Below, in pieces: positions 10,243-22,308 of a stretch of DNA of 64,000 nucleotides (positions are counted from its first letter, which is position 1; every line of letters begins with the position of its first letter). This stretch comes from Myxococcales bacterium (GTDB lineage: Bacteria > Myxococcota_A > SURF-8), in contig QZKR01000152.1 in NCBI GenBank assembly GCA_003598065.1, forward strand, positions 62,001-126,000. Reading direction: 5' to 3'. Below the pieces are notes generated by a model. The model worked only from the letters and a program-made list of their open reading frames with translations. It made no database searches and had not been told where the DNA came from. Position numbers and translations under genes: made by a program.

Positions 10243-10267
10243 CGCGCCGTCCTCCTCGGAGCCCCGA

Positions 10268-11725
10268 CTATTTTTTGCGGGCGCGTTTGCCTTTTGGGGC
10301 CGCTTTGCCGGCGCGCGCCTTTTCCGCCTTCGCGGCGAGGGCGCGCTTCTCCAGCCGGTCGCGAAAACCGGGCACGACTACCGCCGCCGGGCGGGTGACG
10401 ACGAGCGCGCCGGGCGGAACCTCCACCTTGCCGGTCAGGCTGGTCCCCGCTCCCAGCACGACGCGGTCCGGCACCGACACCGGCGCGATAAGCTGCGTGT
10501 CGGAGCCGATCAGCACGTCGTCGCCGACGATCGTCCGGTGCTTGTCGTAGCCGTCGTAATTGCAGGTGATGGTCCCCGCCCCGACGTTGGTTCTCGCGCC
10601 GATCACGGCGTCGCCGATGTAACTCAAATGGTTGGCCTTCGCACCGGCCATAAGCGCGCTCTTTTTCACTTCGACGTAGTTGCCGACGTGGCAGCCCGCG
10701 CCGATCTGGGCGCCCTGCCGCAGATGCGCGAAGGGGCCGAGGATCGCTCCCGCCTCGACGCGGCTGTCCTCCAGCACCGAGTACGGCTTCACTTCGACAT
10801 TGTCCGCGAGGCGGGCGCCGTCGATTACCGAACCCATGCCGATAGCGCAATTTTCGCCGATTTCGCTCTCGCCGGCAATGCGGCAGAACGGTTCGATCAC
10901 GGTGTCGCGACCGATTTTCGCCCCGGCGTCGATCCACGTCGTCTCCGGGTCGCGGATCGTCACGCCGGCCGCCATCAGCCGTTCGTTCGTGCGCCGCTGA
11001 AGGATCTTTTCCAACTGGGCAAGCTGGCGGCGGTCGTTGACGCCGAGCGTTTCCTCGCCGGGCGCCTCGACGGCGACGACCTCGTGGCCGGCCTCGGCGG
11101 CGAGGCGCACGAGATCGGGCAGATAATACTCGCCCTGGGCGTTGTCGCGGCCGATGCGCTTCAGCGCGGCGAAAAGAAATTTCGCCTGCACGGCGTAGAC
11201 GCCCATGTTGGCTTCGCGAACGGCGAGCTCGTCCGCGCTCGCGTCTTTCTGTTCGACGACCCGGCGCACGCGGCCACTAGGATCACGAAGCACCCGGCCG
11301 TAGCCGGTGGGATCGTCGAGCGTGGAAATGAGAATACCGAGCGGCGATTTGCGCCGCACGGTTTGCCGCACGAGCGCGGCGACGGTCTCGCGCGCCAAAA
11401 GCGGGGCGTCGCCGGAAAGGATCGCGACCGTTCCGGAGAAACCCCTCAGCGCGCTTTCCGCCGCCATGACCGCATGGCCCGTGCCGAGCTGTTCTTTCTG
11501 CAACGCCGTTCGCACGGCGTCGCCGTAACGGTCGGCGAGCAGAGCGGAAACGGTTTCAGCCTGGCGGCCGACGACGACCACGACGGGCTTCGCTTTCAAG
11601 GACAGCGCCAGCTCCACGGGATAGGCCGCCAGCGGCTTGCCGCCGAGTTCGTGCAGCACTTTGGCCCGGTCGGATTTCATGCGCGTGCCCAACCCCGCCG
11701 CGAGAATCAATGCCGCAAGATTCAT
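10268..11725 (-). CDS. glmU: Bifunctional UDP-N-acetylglucosamine pyrophosphorylase / glucosamine-1-phosphate N-acetyltransferase
   Basis: 485 aa. The N-terminal nucleotidyltransferase has LILAAGLGTRMKSD followed by AKVLHE (the family usually has PKVLH). The C-terminal left-handed β-helix has many hexapeptide repeats (about residues 250-440) and includes the conserved NYVEVKKS, KANHLSYIGDA and GAGTITCNYDG stretches that form the acetyl-CoA site. It ends in a basic tail rich in Lys and Ala. It catalyses the last two steps to UDP-GlcNAc and pairs with the downstream glmS. The upstream kinase gene ends 51 bp before it on the same strand, so read-through from that operon is possible. Confidence 0.98.
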   Translation of the reverse strand: MNLAALILAAGLGTRMKSDRAKVLHELGGKPLAAYPVELALSLKAKPVVVVVGRQAETVSALLADRYGDAVRTALQKEQLGTGHAVMAAESALRGFSGTVAILSGDAPLLARETVAALVRQTVRRKSPLGILISTLDDPTGYGRVLRDPSGRVRRVVEQKDASADELAVREANMGVYAVQAKFLFAALKRIGRDNAQGEYYLPDLVRLAAEAGHEVVAVEAPGEETLGVNDRRQLAQLEKILQRRTNERLMAAGVTIRDPETTWIDAGAKIGRDTVIEPFCRIAGESEIGENCAIGMGSVIDGARLADNVEVKPYSVLEDSRVEAGAILGPFAHLRQGAQIGAGCHVGNYVEVKKSALMAGAKANHLSYIGDAVIGARTNVGAGTITCNYDGYDKHRTIVGDDVLIGSDTQLIAPVSVPDRVVLGAGTSLTGKVEVPPGALVVTRPAAVVVPGFRDRLEKRALAAKAEKARAGKAAPKGKRARKK

Positions 11726-11776
11726 GTGCGCTCCATGCGATGGCAGATCCGGATCATGGCGGAACCCGTGAGGCGA

Positions 11777-14700
11777 TTACATGTCCCCGCGCATCAGGGC
11801 GAGACGCAAAGGCGCCAGATCGCGCTTGACCTCGCTCGCGCTCTCGTAGCGGTCCTCCTTCTTTTTCTCCAGGCACTTGAGGACGATCCGCTCCAGGGCT
11901 TCGGGAATGCTGGGGTTGTAGCGGACGGGCGACGGCGGCGGCGTGTGCAGGTGATGATAGGCGATGTCGCCCTTGGTGAACGGCAGCGTTCCCGTCGCCA
12001 TCTCGAACATCGTCACGCCGAACGAATAGACGTCGGACCGGCTGTCCACGCCCACGCCCTCCACCTGTTCGGGCGACATATACAGCGGCGTGCCGCGCAC
12101 GATCGTCTTGTCCTGCACCGCCTCGTTCATGATCTTCGCCAGGCCGAAGTCCATGATCTTCACTTCGCCTTCATTGGAGATCATGATGTTCGACGGCTTC
12201 ACGTCGCGGTGGATCACGGACTTGGAGTGCGCGTATTCGAGTCCGGCGGCGATCTTCGAGGCGATGACGACGACGTTCTTGGTGGACAGGCGGCCTTTCT
12301 CGCGGATGAACTCGGCCAGCGAGCGGCCATCGACGAATTCCATCGTGATGAAGTAATTGTCCGCCTCCTGGCCGACGTCGAAGACCGTGACGATGTTCAC
12401 ATGATTGAGGGCGGCGAGGCTTTTCGCCTCCGAGAGGAAATATTTCAGCGCCGCCGGGTTTTCCTTGATGGCGTTGGCCACCGTCTTGTAGGCCACGTCG
12501 CGATCCAGCGCCGTGTCGCGGGCCCGATAAACGATGCCCATCGCGCCGCGTCCGAGTTCCTTTTCGAAGACATAGCGGGCGGACGACGGCGTCTGGCCCG
12601 ACGGAACGGGCGTGATGATCTTCTCTCCGAATTGCGTGGCGCTCGTGCGGAAGCCGGGGAAAGGCGGAATCGTTCCCGGCGGCGGCATCGTGCCGAACTG
12701 ACGGCGTTCCGTCTCCACCCGCTCTTTCAAATTCTGCAACCGCAGGGAGACGTCGGCGAAGTTGTATTTCACCGTTTGCAGCCGTTCGAAAAGCGCATAA
12801 GCCTCCTGGATGAAGCCCTGCTCTTGAACGATCACGCCGAATTCGTAATAGGGTTCGACGTTGTCGGCGCTGAGATCCGCGCTCGTCACCACCTTGTGGT
12901 AGGCGCTGCGCGCCAGATCCTGCTCGTTGCGCTCGATGAAAATCTTGCCCATAATGAGCGCGGCTTTCAGATATTCGGAACTGTCGGGCCGCACCTGCTG
13001 GCAGGCGTGCACCGCCTCGTCGAGGAGACCGATCTTCTTGAAGCCTTCCGCCGCCTCGCAGAAGCGGCCGGCCTTCTCCAGAAGGTGGAACACTTTCGAG
13101 TTCGAGCCAAGCTGCTTGTAGAGATCGGCGGCCTGGGCGTACTGCCCGTCCATGTCGAAGGCGTCGGCGGCGTGTTTGACGTCCTTGGCCAACAGAAAGC
13201 AATCGGCGGCCTGCTTGAACAATCGCGCCTTGAAATAAGCCTCGCCCGCCTGCTGGTAGTTCTGCAGGCGCTCGTGCAGCATGCCGAGCTTGTCCATCGC
13301 GTTGGCTTTGGTGTAGGCCTGGATCGCGCGCCCCAGATCGCCGACCTGCTCCCAATACTGGCCGCGCTTGCGATTCGCCTCGTCGAAAAGACGCATTCCC
13401 TCCAGCGCCTCGGCTTCGAGGAGCGGTTCGTCGGCGAACTTGAACATTTCCGCCGCTTCCCGGTGGACTCCCTGCTTCAGATAATTGACGCCGTAAACCT
13501 TGTAGATCATGGCCTGGTTGCCGCTCTTCTGCGCCATCTCCGTGGCTTTTTCGTAATCCTCGCAACGGAGATAGAGTTCGGCCGCCTCTTCGTAGCGGCC
13601 GGTCTGCTGCAACTGACGGGCCTTGCGGATGTACTCCTGCCTGGCGGCTTCGTCGAGCGGGCCGCCGACGGCGAAAAGATCGTCGCCATCGCCGGGGGCG
13701 GTCTGGAAAAGATCGTTGAGATCCACCGCGCCCTGCGCCGATTCGCCGACGACGGTGGGGGCGTCGTGGGTGATGATCGCCTGGCCGGACGCTCCAAGGA
13801 CGTCGGAAGACAGTTCGATCGGCGCTGCGCCCGTCCGCGCGCTTTCGGGCTTACCCGTTCCATGGGCGGATCGGTGAACCGGCTTCGCTTCGGCGGAGGG
13901 CTTCGTCGCCGACGCCGCAAGCGAGCGAACATCCGAGTCCCGGTAATTTTCGAGGGGAATGGCTTCCACGGTCCGGGCTTCCGACTTCGGCGCCAGACGC
14001 ATCTCGATGATCTGAGGAGTCGTGTCGGCGATCTCCAACGCCCGAATGGCCGACATCTCATGATAATTGGCGACGATGCGATAGGCGCCAGGGGGGAAGG
14101 AATAGGAGGTCGGCTCGCCGGCGATCGAAATTTTGGTCAGCGCGGGATCGTCGTTGATCTCAATGGAAGCTCCTCCCACCTCCTGCCACTGAACGATTTC
14201 CCGCTCCGTCTCCTGGCTTCCTCCTTCTCCGACGCCCACCTCTTTTCGGCGCTGTTTCACTTCACGCGTGACGCGGATCTCGACATAAGCCTCGGCCAGT
14301 TCGAGATCGACCTCCACGTCGTGGGTCTTGTCCCGTTCGATCTTCACCGGACGATTGATTTCATGAGTTCCGATCGGCCGGCGCGTGTCGATGTTGACCA
14401 TGATGCCGGTGACGTAAAGGGTGTAATCGCCCGGCGGGATGCGAACGAAGGCGGCGCGGTTTTTCTCGGCCATGGTTACGAAACGGCTGGACGACTCGAA
14501 AAAGGCGCGGATCTTCCGCTCCGTGTCGCTCTTGGAGTCGGTCCACTCCGTTTTCATCAGTTTCTTGACGTCAAACGCCTGCTTGAGCGGCCGACGCGAC
14601 AGACGCAACGCGAAATAGCCGTCTTCGAAGGTCTGGTCGTAGCGGATGCGAACTTTGAGTCCCCCCGAACCCAGGGCGAGACGCCAGACAACGAGCGCGG

Positions 14701-17134
14701 TCAGGGCGAGCAGGCCGAGGATGGGAAGCGTCAGCGCCCAGGGATTGAAGCGTTCCAAAAGCTCCGTGTTCAGCGTGATCGTCCCTTCCGCGTGGAGTAT
14801 CTCCTGCTTGCCGCGCGCAAAGCAGAAAAGCTCGGCTTTGACGCCGGCATGCTCCACGTCTTCTTCCTCCGTCAGGCGATAGAGAACGATCGCGTCGAGC
14901 TTGTGCGTCTCCAGAAGATTGCCGAAACTGGCGGGCTTGAAAGGATGAAGACCGGGATAGATCGTGATCCCATCCTCGATGTCCGCCGCCTCGACGATCT
15001 GCGCCTCCTGCGAGAGAAGCGCGGCGACGTCCCGGCCAAACGGCGTCGGATCCAGCGCTTTGAAAGACGTCAGCCGCCAGATAATGGCATCGATGACCGA
15101 ATCCGCGATGGCGTCGTGATTCAAAAGCGCGACACGCTTGACGCCCAGCGGAACGGCCTTAATCAAATTCTGGGCCACGGGGAACGTGACTTCGACCGGC
15201 GGCTTTTTCACCGTCGTCGGTTCGCTTTTCTCCTCCTCGGAAGGCGTTGCGGCGACCGGCTCGGGCTTGGGTTCGAATTCCCTCGCCAATCTCAAATCCA
15301 CGCGCCGTAAAAGAGCCAGCGTCTCCTTGGCTTTTTCTTCCTCGCCAAACTGCTGAAGAAAATGAATCCGGGCCGCCAGAACCGGCGAGTAATCTGGCGC
15401 AAGCGATTGAATGGCGCTTAGCGTCTGCTGAGCGCCTTCGCGGTCTTTGCAGGCGGTCCGGGCTTCGGCAAACTCGACGAGCGAGGGCAAATGCTGCGGA
15501 GCGAGCTTCACCACCTTGTCGTAAGCGGACAGCGCCTTGTCGCAGAAGTTCGCTTTAAGATAGACGCGAGCCAGCCCTTTGAGCGCCGACGGGTCGTTGG
15601 ACAGTCGTTTGAGCGCTTTCGTGAAATGAGCGATCGCCTTGTCGATGTCGAGTTTTTTGTCGAGGTAAAAGAAACCCGCGTAACGGTTGGTTTCCTCGTG
15701 ATCCGGCTCCATCGCCAGGGCCAGCGCCAGATGATCCTCGGTTTTGGCCAGATCGCCGGAAAACGCCGCCAATCGCGCCCGGGCGAAAGCGCGCGCGCGA
15801 GACTCCGATCCTTGCGACGAGTCCAGCCGTTTGGCCAGCGCTTCGCGTCTGGCGTCGTCCAGCAGGGCGACATCCACCCCATCCAGAACGACGTCGGGCG
15901 CTCCGTATTCAAGCGCTTTGAAAAATTCGACGGACGCCAGATCGCGCCGTCCCAGCGCCTCGTAGGCTTCGCCCGCCCGCGCCGAATAGCGGCCGGCCTC
16001 CGCCGTGTCGCCGCGCGCGGCGGCGGCGGCGGCAAGTTCGAGGTAAACGGCCGGATCGTTGGATCCCGCTTTGGCCGCCTGGGCGTAAGCCGCCTGCGCC
16101 GGAGCCGGCTGACTCAAGCGGCTGAACGCCAGTCCCAGCGTTTCTTTGAACCGCACGTTTTTAGGGTGGGCCGCCTCGGCCTCCTGGATGACGGAGACCG
16201 CCCGCGCCGATTGCTGCGCGGAAACAAGCAGTCTGGCGTAGCGCCATGCCGTCTCCGGCTTCAGCAACAGGCGGCGATCCATCTGGGCGTAGGCATCAAG
16301 CGCCTTGGCCGCTTCGCCGGCGAGATCCAGGGTCATCGTGTGCGCCAGCGGCGGCATCGCCGGTCTGGCGCTCGCTTCCTCCCCGCCCAATTCCAACGGC
16401 AGCCACCGCGCCATGACACGCGGCGCAAGCGCTCCAAGATCGCGCGCGGCCAGCAATTCCACAAACCCGGGGATGGATTTCCCCGGATTCGGCTCCAGAT
16501 TCCGCCACGCCAGACCGAGATGAACCGCCGCGACGGGCGCAAAATCGGGGAGAAGCGGCTGACCGACCGGCTTGAAGGTCAGGTTGAGCGCCTTCCCCGC
16601 CTCATCGATCGCTTTCCCGATCAACGATCCCAGATCGGTGAATGCGCCCTCCACCGCCGACGACGCCAGATTGGCGGCCGTCACGCCGTCGAATACCCGC
16701 CAGTAGAGGCGAACGGAGTCGCCTTCCCGCTCGACCCACCCAACCAGCGCGCGGGAAGCTTCCGTGGAAAGACACAGGTACGGAATGTCGCGGATGTAGA
16801 TCTGGTCGCCGGCTTGAAGCACGTTGCCTTTTTCCGCCGCACGGATGAGCCGCGCGCGGGGGACGAGGTCGAGCCCTTCGCTGCCGATCAGGCGATCGGC
16901 GATGAGCAACTCCATGCCAAGCGCCAGGGGCCTGTCAACCGGATCGGCGGAAAGATGGAGGATGATCCGCTCGACTTTAGCGGGCGCGGCGGCGGCAGGC
17001 GGAGCGGCGGCTTTTTGCACCTGGGCGTGCGCCGCAAGATTCAACAAGCAGAGTACGGCCCCAAAAGAGGCCAACCATGACGCTCTGCGTAGCGACCGCC
17101 GCAAAAAGCTGCTTTGCTTTCTCGTCCCTCTCAT
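11777..17134 (-). CDS. Transmembrane TPR protein with C-terminal Ser/Thr protein kinase
   Basis: 1785 aa. An N-terminal signal peptide (about 14-37, ending AAHA-Q) leads into an exported region with TPR-like helices (about 280-640). A single membrane span lies at about 796-820 (ALTLPILGLLALTALVVW). Next come PEGA-like β segments, a second TPR block (about 1140-1440) and a Hanks-type kinase domain from about 1518. The kinase has a G-R-G-A-M-G-I-V-Y loop, the invariant Lys in VAYKTV, HRDVKPSN (HRD at 1642-1644) and DFGLAK, followed by TPLYMSPEQ. This predicts a periplasmic sensor half and a cytoplasmic kinase half. The kinase sits at the C-terminus, the reverse of most bacterial eukaryote-like kinases. 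Its own promoter lies upstream; glmU and glmS follow. Substrates are unknown. Confidence 0.93.
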   Translation of the reverse strand: MRGTRKQSSFLRRSLRRASWLASFGAVLCLLNLAAHAQVQKAAAPPAAAAPAKVERIILHLSADPVDRPLALGMELLIADRLIGSEGLDLVPRARLIRAAEKGNVLQAGDQIYIRDIPYLCLSTEASRALVGWVEREGDSVRLYWRVFDGVTAANLASSAVEGAFTDLGSLIGKAIDEAGKALNLTFKPVGQPLLPDFAPVAAVHLGLAWRNLEPNPGKSIPGFVELLAARDLGALAPRVMARWLPLELGGEEASARPAMPPLAHTMTLDLAGEAAKALDAYAQMDRRLLLKPETAWRYARLLVSAQQSARAVSVIQEAEAAHPKNVRFKETLGLAFSRLSQPAPAQAAYAQAAKAGSNDPAVYLELAAAAAARGDTAEAGRYSARAGEAYEALGRRDLASVEFFKALEYGAPDVVLDGVDVALLDDARREALAKRLDSSQGSESRARAFARARLAAFSGDLAKTEDHLALALAMEPDHEETNRYAGFFYLDKKLDIDKAIAHFTKALKRLSNDPSALKGLARVYLKANFCDKALSAYDKVVKLAPQHLPSLVEFAEARTACKDREGAQQTLSAIQSLAPDYSPVLAARIHFLQQFGEEEKAKETLALLRRVDLRLAREFEPKPEPVAATPSEEEKSEPTTVKKPPVEVTFPVAQNLIKAVPLGVKRVALLNHDAIADSVIDAIIWRLTSFKALDPTPFGRDVAALLSQEAQIVEAADIEDGITIYPGLHPFKPASFGNLLETHKLDAIVLYRLTEEEDVEHAGVKAELFCFARGKQEILHAEGTITLNTELLERFNPWALTLPILGLLALTALVVWRLALGSGGLKVRIRYDQTFEDGYFALRLSRRPLKQAFDVKKLMKTEWTDSKSDTERKIRAFFESSSRFVTMAEKNRAAFVRIPPGDYTLYVTGIMVNIDTRRPIGTHEINRPVKIERDKTHDVEVDLELAEAYVEIRVTREVKQRRKEVGVGEGGSQETEREIVQWQEVGGASIEINDDPALTKISIAGEPTSYSFPPGAYRIVANYHEMSAIRALEIADTTPQIIEMRLAPKSEARTVEAIPLENYRDSDVRSLAASATKPSAEAKPVHRSAHGTGKPESARTGAAPIELSSDVLGASGQAIITHDAPTVVGESAQGAVDLNDLFQTAPGDGDDLFAVGGPLDEAARQEYIRKARQLQQTGRYEEAAELYLRCEDYEKATEMAQKSGNQAMIYKVYGVNYLKQGVHREAAEMFKFADEPLLEAEALEGMRLFDEANRKRGQYWEQVGDLGRAIQAYTKANAMDKLGMLHERLQNYQQAGEAYFKARLFKQAADCFLLAKDVKHAADAFDMDGQYAQAADLYKQLGSNSKVFHLLEKAGRFCEAAEGFKKIGLLDEAVHACQQVRPDSSEYLKAALIMGKIFIERNEQDLARSAYHKVVTSADLSADNVEPYYEFGVIVQEQGFIQEAYALFERLQTVKYNFADVSLRLQNLKERVETERRQFGTMPPPGTIPPFPGFRTSATQFGEKIITPVPSGQTPSSARYVFEKELGRGAMGIVYRARDTALDRDVAYKTVANAIKENPAALKYFLSEAKSLAALNHVNIVTVFDVGQEADNYFITMEFVDGRSLAEFIREKGRLSTKNVVVIASKIAAGLEYAHSKSVIHRDVKPSNIMISNEGEVKIMDFGLAKIMNEAVQDKTIVRGTPLYMSPEQVEGVGVDSRSDVYSFGVTMFEMATGTLPFTKGDIAYHHLHTPPPSPVRYNPSIPEALERIVLKCLEKKKEDRYESASEVKRDLAPLRLALMRGDM

Positions 17135-17185
17135 ACCTGCCCTGCGTTTTTCGCCTAGCCTCCCCGTCGAACCGAAAGTCGAATA

Positions 17186-17214
17186 AGTATATCAAATTCA
17201 ATCTAGATTTTCAA
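17186..17214 (-). promoter_or_regulatory. σ70-type promoter of the TPR-kinase gene
   Basis: TTGAAA (17209-17214), a 17-base spacer and TATACT (17186-17191) on the minus strand, in an AT-rich patch otherwise rare in this window. The predicted start near 17179 gives a leader of about 45 nt. Confidence 0.7.
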
Positions 17215-17382
17215 TTTGTCCGTCACCGCTGACGATCATTGAGAGACGAAAAATGAGATGATTGTTTGTTTTCCGGCGACAAGCCGATCCGAGCCATCGC
17301 CTGCAAAGCGGCCACTATACCGGCGCAGGCCGAGTTCAACCATGACTTTTGCGATGCTGGGGCAAATACGGGCGAGGGATCG

Positions 17383-19839
17383 CTACTGATCCAGCACGTC
17401 GCGGACTTTACTCGCCAGTCCATAAGGATCGTACGGCTTGGCGATAAAATTGACGCCGGTCTCCAGAACGCCGTGGCGAGTGATCTCGTTTTCCGTATAG
17501 CCGGAAGCATAGAGGATTTTGATTCCAGGCCGCAGACGTTTCACCTGCTCCGCCACCTGACGACCGCTCATTCCCGGCATTACGACGTCGGTCATCAGCA
17601 GATCGATGCCGGCGGGATATTCGCGGCACCGCGTCAAGGCGTCGGGGCCATGCTTGGCCGCCAGAACGTTATAGCCCAGTCTTCTCAGGATCTTGATGTT
17701 CATCTCACGGACGACGGGCTCGTCCTCGACGACCAGTACGGTTTCCGAGCCCGTTTTCAAATCGTCGGTTGCTTGCAGAACGGAAGCGCTTTCCTCCGTC
17801 GTCTGATCGTCGAGACGCGGAAAATAGAGGTGGAACGCGGTCCCCGTCGCGGGTTGGGATTCGACTTCAATGTAACCGCCGTGCTGTTTGACGGTTCCCC
17901 ATACCATCGACAATCCCAACCCCGTGCCTTTTTCTTTCGGCTTGGTCGTGAAGAACGGTTCGAAAATCCGCGCCACCGTCTCGGCGTCCATGCCCGTTCC
18001 CGTATCGACGACGCTCAACCGGATGTAACGTCCGGGCTTGGCGTAGGGATGGCTTTGACAATATACCTCGTCGAAGAGCGCCTCGGCCGTTTCGATAGCG
18101 ATGCGTCCTCCCTCGGGCATGGCGTCGCGAGCATTGACGACAAGATTGAAGATCGCCTGCTCGATCTGTCCCGGATCGGCGAATGTGAGTCCCAGTTCGT
18201 TGCACGGCAGAATCTGCAAGGCGACGTCCTCCCCGATGAGACGGCGGAGCATTTTCTGCAGATTTCCCACGACGGTATTGAGATTGAGCGACTTGGGCGA
18301 AAGGATCTGCTTGCGCGAAAAGGCGAGCAATTGCCGGGTGAGGCCCGCCGCCCGGTCGGCGGCTTCGCGGATCTCGACGAGAGCGTCGCGAACGGGATCC
18401 CCTTCCTGGACGTCGAGCATCGCCAGCGACACGTTGCCCGTGATGCCGGTGAGCAGGTTGTTGAAATCGTGGGCCATGCCGCCCGCCAGACGCCCGATGG
18501 CTTCCATCTTTTGCGCCTGTTTGAGCTGCGCCTGAAGCAAGAAGTTTTCTTTGTCCGCATCGCGATGCAAAAGCGCCCGGACGAGAATCTCGCTCGCCAT
18601 CCGAACGAGCGTGACTTCGTTCGACGACCAGCGGCGCGTCTGCCAGACGGCTTCCAGCGCGAGTACGCCCCAGAATACGCCCTGGCTGGCCAGGGGCAGC
18701 CAGAGCGCGGCCTGGACGTCGCGCTGCTGGAGGAAATAGGCTTCCGCCGCCTGCCCTTCCATGGCCGAAAAAGGCTGTTGGGCCTGGATCGGTTCGAGCT
18801 GGGCGAGTCTCCCGATCCAGTTCGGCAGCGCCTTTACGGCGATTTCTCCCGCCAGCGCGTGAGGGGATGCGACGTTGGGCGGGCTCCACTCGTGGATCAC
18901 GACCAGCCGCGATCCGTCTTTGGCGAGCCGCGCCACGAAAACGCGATCGGCTTGAACGTGACTGCCCAAATTCCCCAGCGCTCCCGCAACGCCTGCGTCA
19001 ACCTGCTCGTCGGGGAGATGGATGAAACGGCTGGAGAGCTGCGCGACAAAGCGCTGCGCGGAAATTTTCTCGCGCAAGACGCGCTGGGCGCGATTGCGCC
19101 CCTCCACCTGCCGCTTCAGCTCGCGGTTGCGGCGGTCGTGCTCGCGATTCAGCCGTTCCAGGGCTTCGTTGGAATCGACGAGCAGGCCGACCAGCGATTC
19201 CGTCTCGGTCCTCACCGCCTCCATGCGGTTCATGTCGCACAATCGCACGATGTAAACCCGACCGCCGCTTTCGTCTTTTTCCAGGGAAGGACAATCTTCG
19301 AACCAACGGAAATCGTCCTTTCCCTTTCCCGTTCGCAGTCTGTAGGCCATGCGAACCAGACCCGGCGACGATTCGCCGCCGGCCAGCGCCATCGATCGAA
19401 GCGCGTCGAAACGGGCGTGGTCGTCGGGATGCACAAGCGCGCGGAAATCGCCGAAGCAAAAACGCTTCTTCCGGGGATCGATCCCGCCGAGCAGGCGGGA
19501 CGCCGTTTCGTCGGCCTGCGTCAGCTTGTCCGCGGCGTCGAAGCGAAAAACGGCCTCGGCGCCGTCGCTTCCCGGCATGGCAACGGGCGCTTTGGTCTGA
19601 ATGCCCAGGTCCGCCGCCCGCCGACGGAGCATCCCGTCCGTTCCAACCATACGCCACCGGTCGCAGGGCTTGGTCGGCGGCGCATCGGCTTTGGAAACGG
19701 CGCGCGGTGCGGCGGCGCAGGAAGGTAGGGAAGACGCTTTAGTGTCAAACCTGCGGGCAGGGGGCGCCGCGGCGTCCGTCTCCACGCTGTTTGCCCCCAA
19801 TTGCGGCCAGAGCACGTCGTCTTGCATGATGCCACTCAC
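17383..19839 (-). CDS. Hybrid sensor histidine kinase (PAS, GAF, HisKA, ATPase, receiver)
   Basis: 818 aa from a GTG start, with an alternative ATG at 19827; neither has a strong ribosome site. Residues about 60-200 look like a PAS unit (ending YIVRLCDMN). A coiled-coil linker and a GAF domain (about 260-430) follow. HisKA has GGMAHDFNNLL with His457, then an ATPase domain with VNARDAMPEGG, DTGTGMD and GTGLGLSMV. The C-terminal receiver has Asp751 in LLMTDVVMPGMSG. No membrane segment is seen. It starts at most a few bases after the cheB stop, so it is the last gene of the chemosensory operon. It may be a phosphorelay partner of the pathway, but no Hpt protein other than CheA is nearby. Confidence 0.93.
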   Translation of the reverse strand: MSGIMQDDVLWPQLGANSVETDAAAPPARRFDTKASSLPSCAAAPRAVSKADAPPTKPCDRWRMVGTDGMLRRRAADLGIQTKAPVAMPGSDGAEAVFRFDAADKLTQADETASRLLGGIDPRKKRFCFGDFRALVHPDDHARFDALRSMALAGGESSPGLVRMAYRLRTGKGKDDFRWFEDCPSLEKDESGGRVYIVRLCDMNRMEAVRTETESLVGLLVDSNEALERLNREHDRRNRELKRQVEGRNRAQRVLREKISAQRFVAQLSSRFIHLPDEQVDAGVAGALGNLGSHVQADRVFVARLAKDGSRLVVIHEWSPPNVASPHALAGEIAVKALPNWIGRLAQLEPIQAQQPFSAMEGQAAEAYFLQQRDVQAALWLPLASQGVFWGVLALEAVWQTRRWSSNEVTLVRMASEILVRALLHRDADKENFLLQAQLKQAQKMEAIGRLAGGMAHDFNNLLTGITGNVSLAMLDVQEGDPVRDALVEIREAADRAAGLTRQLLAFSRKQILSPKSLNLNTVVGNLQKMLRRLIGEDVALQILPCNELGLTFADPGQIEQAIFNLVVNARDAMPEGGRIAIETAEALFDEVYCQSHPYAKPGRYIRLSVVDTGTGMDAETVARIFEPFFTTKPKEKGTGLGLSMVWGTVKQHGGYIEVESQPATGTAFHLYFPRLDDQTTEESASVLQATDDLKTGSETVLVVEDEPVVREMNIKILRRLGYNVLAAKHGPDALTRCREYPAGIDLLMTDVVMPGMSGRQVAEQVKRLRPGIKILYASGYTENEITRHGVLETGVNFIAKPYDPYGLASKVRDVLDQ

Positions 19840-19840
19840 G

Positions 19841-21909
<2,069 letters not shown>

Positions 21910-21917
<8 letters not shown>

Positions 21918-22308
21918 GGCAAACTCCTCCCACCGCGCCGAGCACCTCCGACACCACGTCGCGGAAGTTCTCCGGCCTGAACGGCTTTTTGATGTAGGCG
22001 CGGATGCCCCGGTTCTTCAGATCATCGATGCGCTTCTGACTCTGCTCCGAAGAAACGATGACCACCGGGATGCTGATGAGCAGATTGTCGCTGGACATCT
22101 TCTCGATCAGTTCGAGCCCGCTCATGTTCGGCATGTTGAGGTCGGCGAAGACGATGTCGATCCACTCGTGGCCGAGCACTTCCAGCGCCTGCAGGCCGTC
22201 GCCCGCCTCGAACACCTGCTTCACCTCCAGCCCGGACATGGAGATGGCTTTCTTGACGGCGGCGCGAATGATCGCCGAGTCGTCTACGACTAAAATCTGA
22301 TACCCCAT
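21910..22308 (-). CDS. cheY: CheY-type single-domain response regulator
   Basis: 132 aa starting MGYQILVVDDSAI. The start is fixed by the one-base TGATG overlap with the HDOD gene. It has the acidic pocket DD, phospho-Asp56 in DIVFADLNMPNMSG, the Thr/Ser switch in VVIVSSE and Lys in YIKKPF. There is no output domain. It is the expected phosphoryl acceptor of the CheA in this operon, with CheX-like and CheD-like genes immediately downstream. Whether it acts on a flagellar motor is unknown, as no motility gene is nearby. Confidence 0.93.

Noticed and set aside
10243-10267. glmS ribozyme upstream of glmS
   Set aside because: Only 25 bp separate glmU and glmS, too short for the ribozyme.
10220-15310. 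Very long plus-strand open frame (about 1700 codons) opposite glmS, glmU and the TPR kinase
   Set aside because: It runs antisense to three confidently assigned genes, has no domain, signal or ribosome site, and is explained by high-GC codon bias leaving few stops on the opposite strand.
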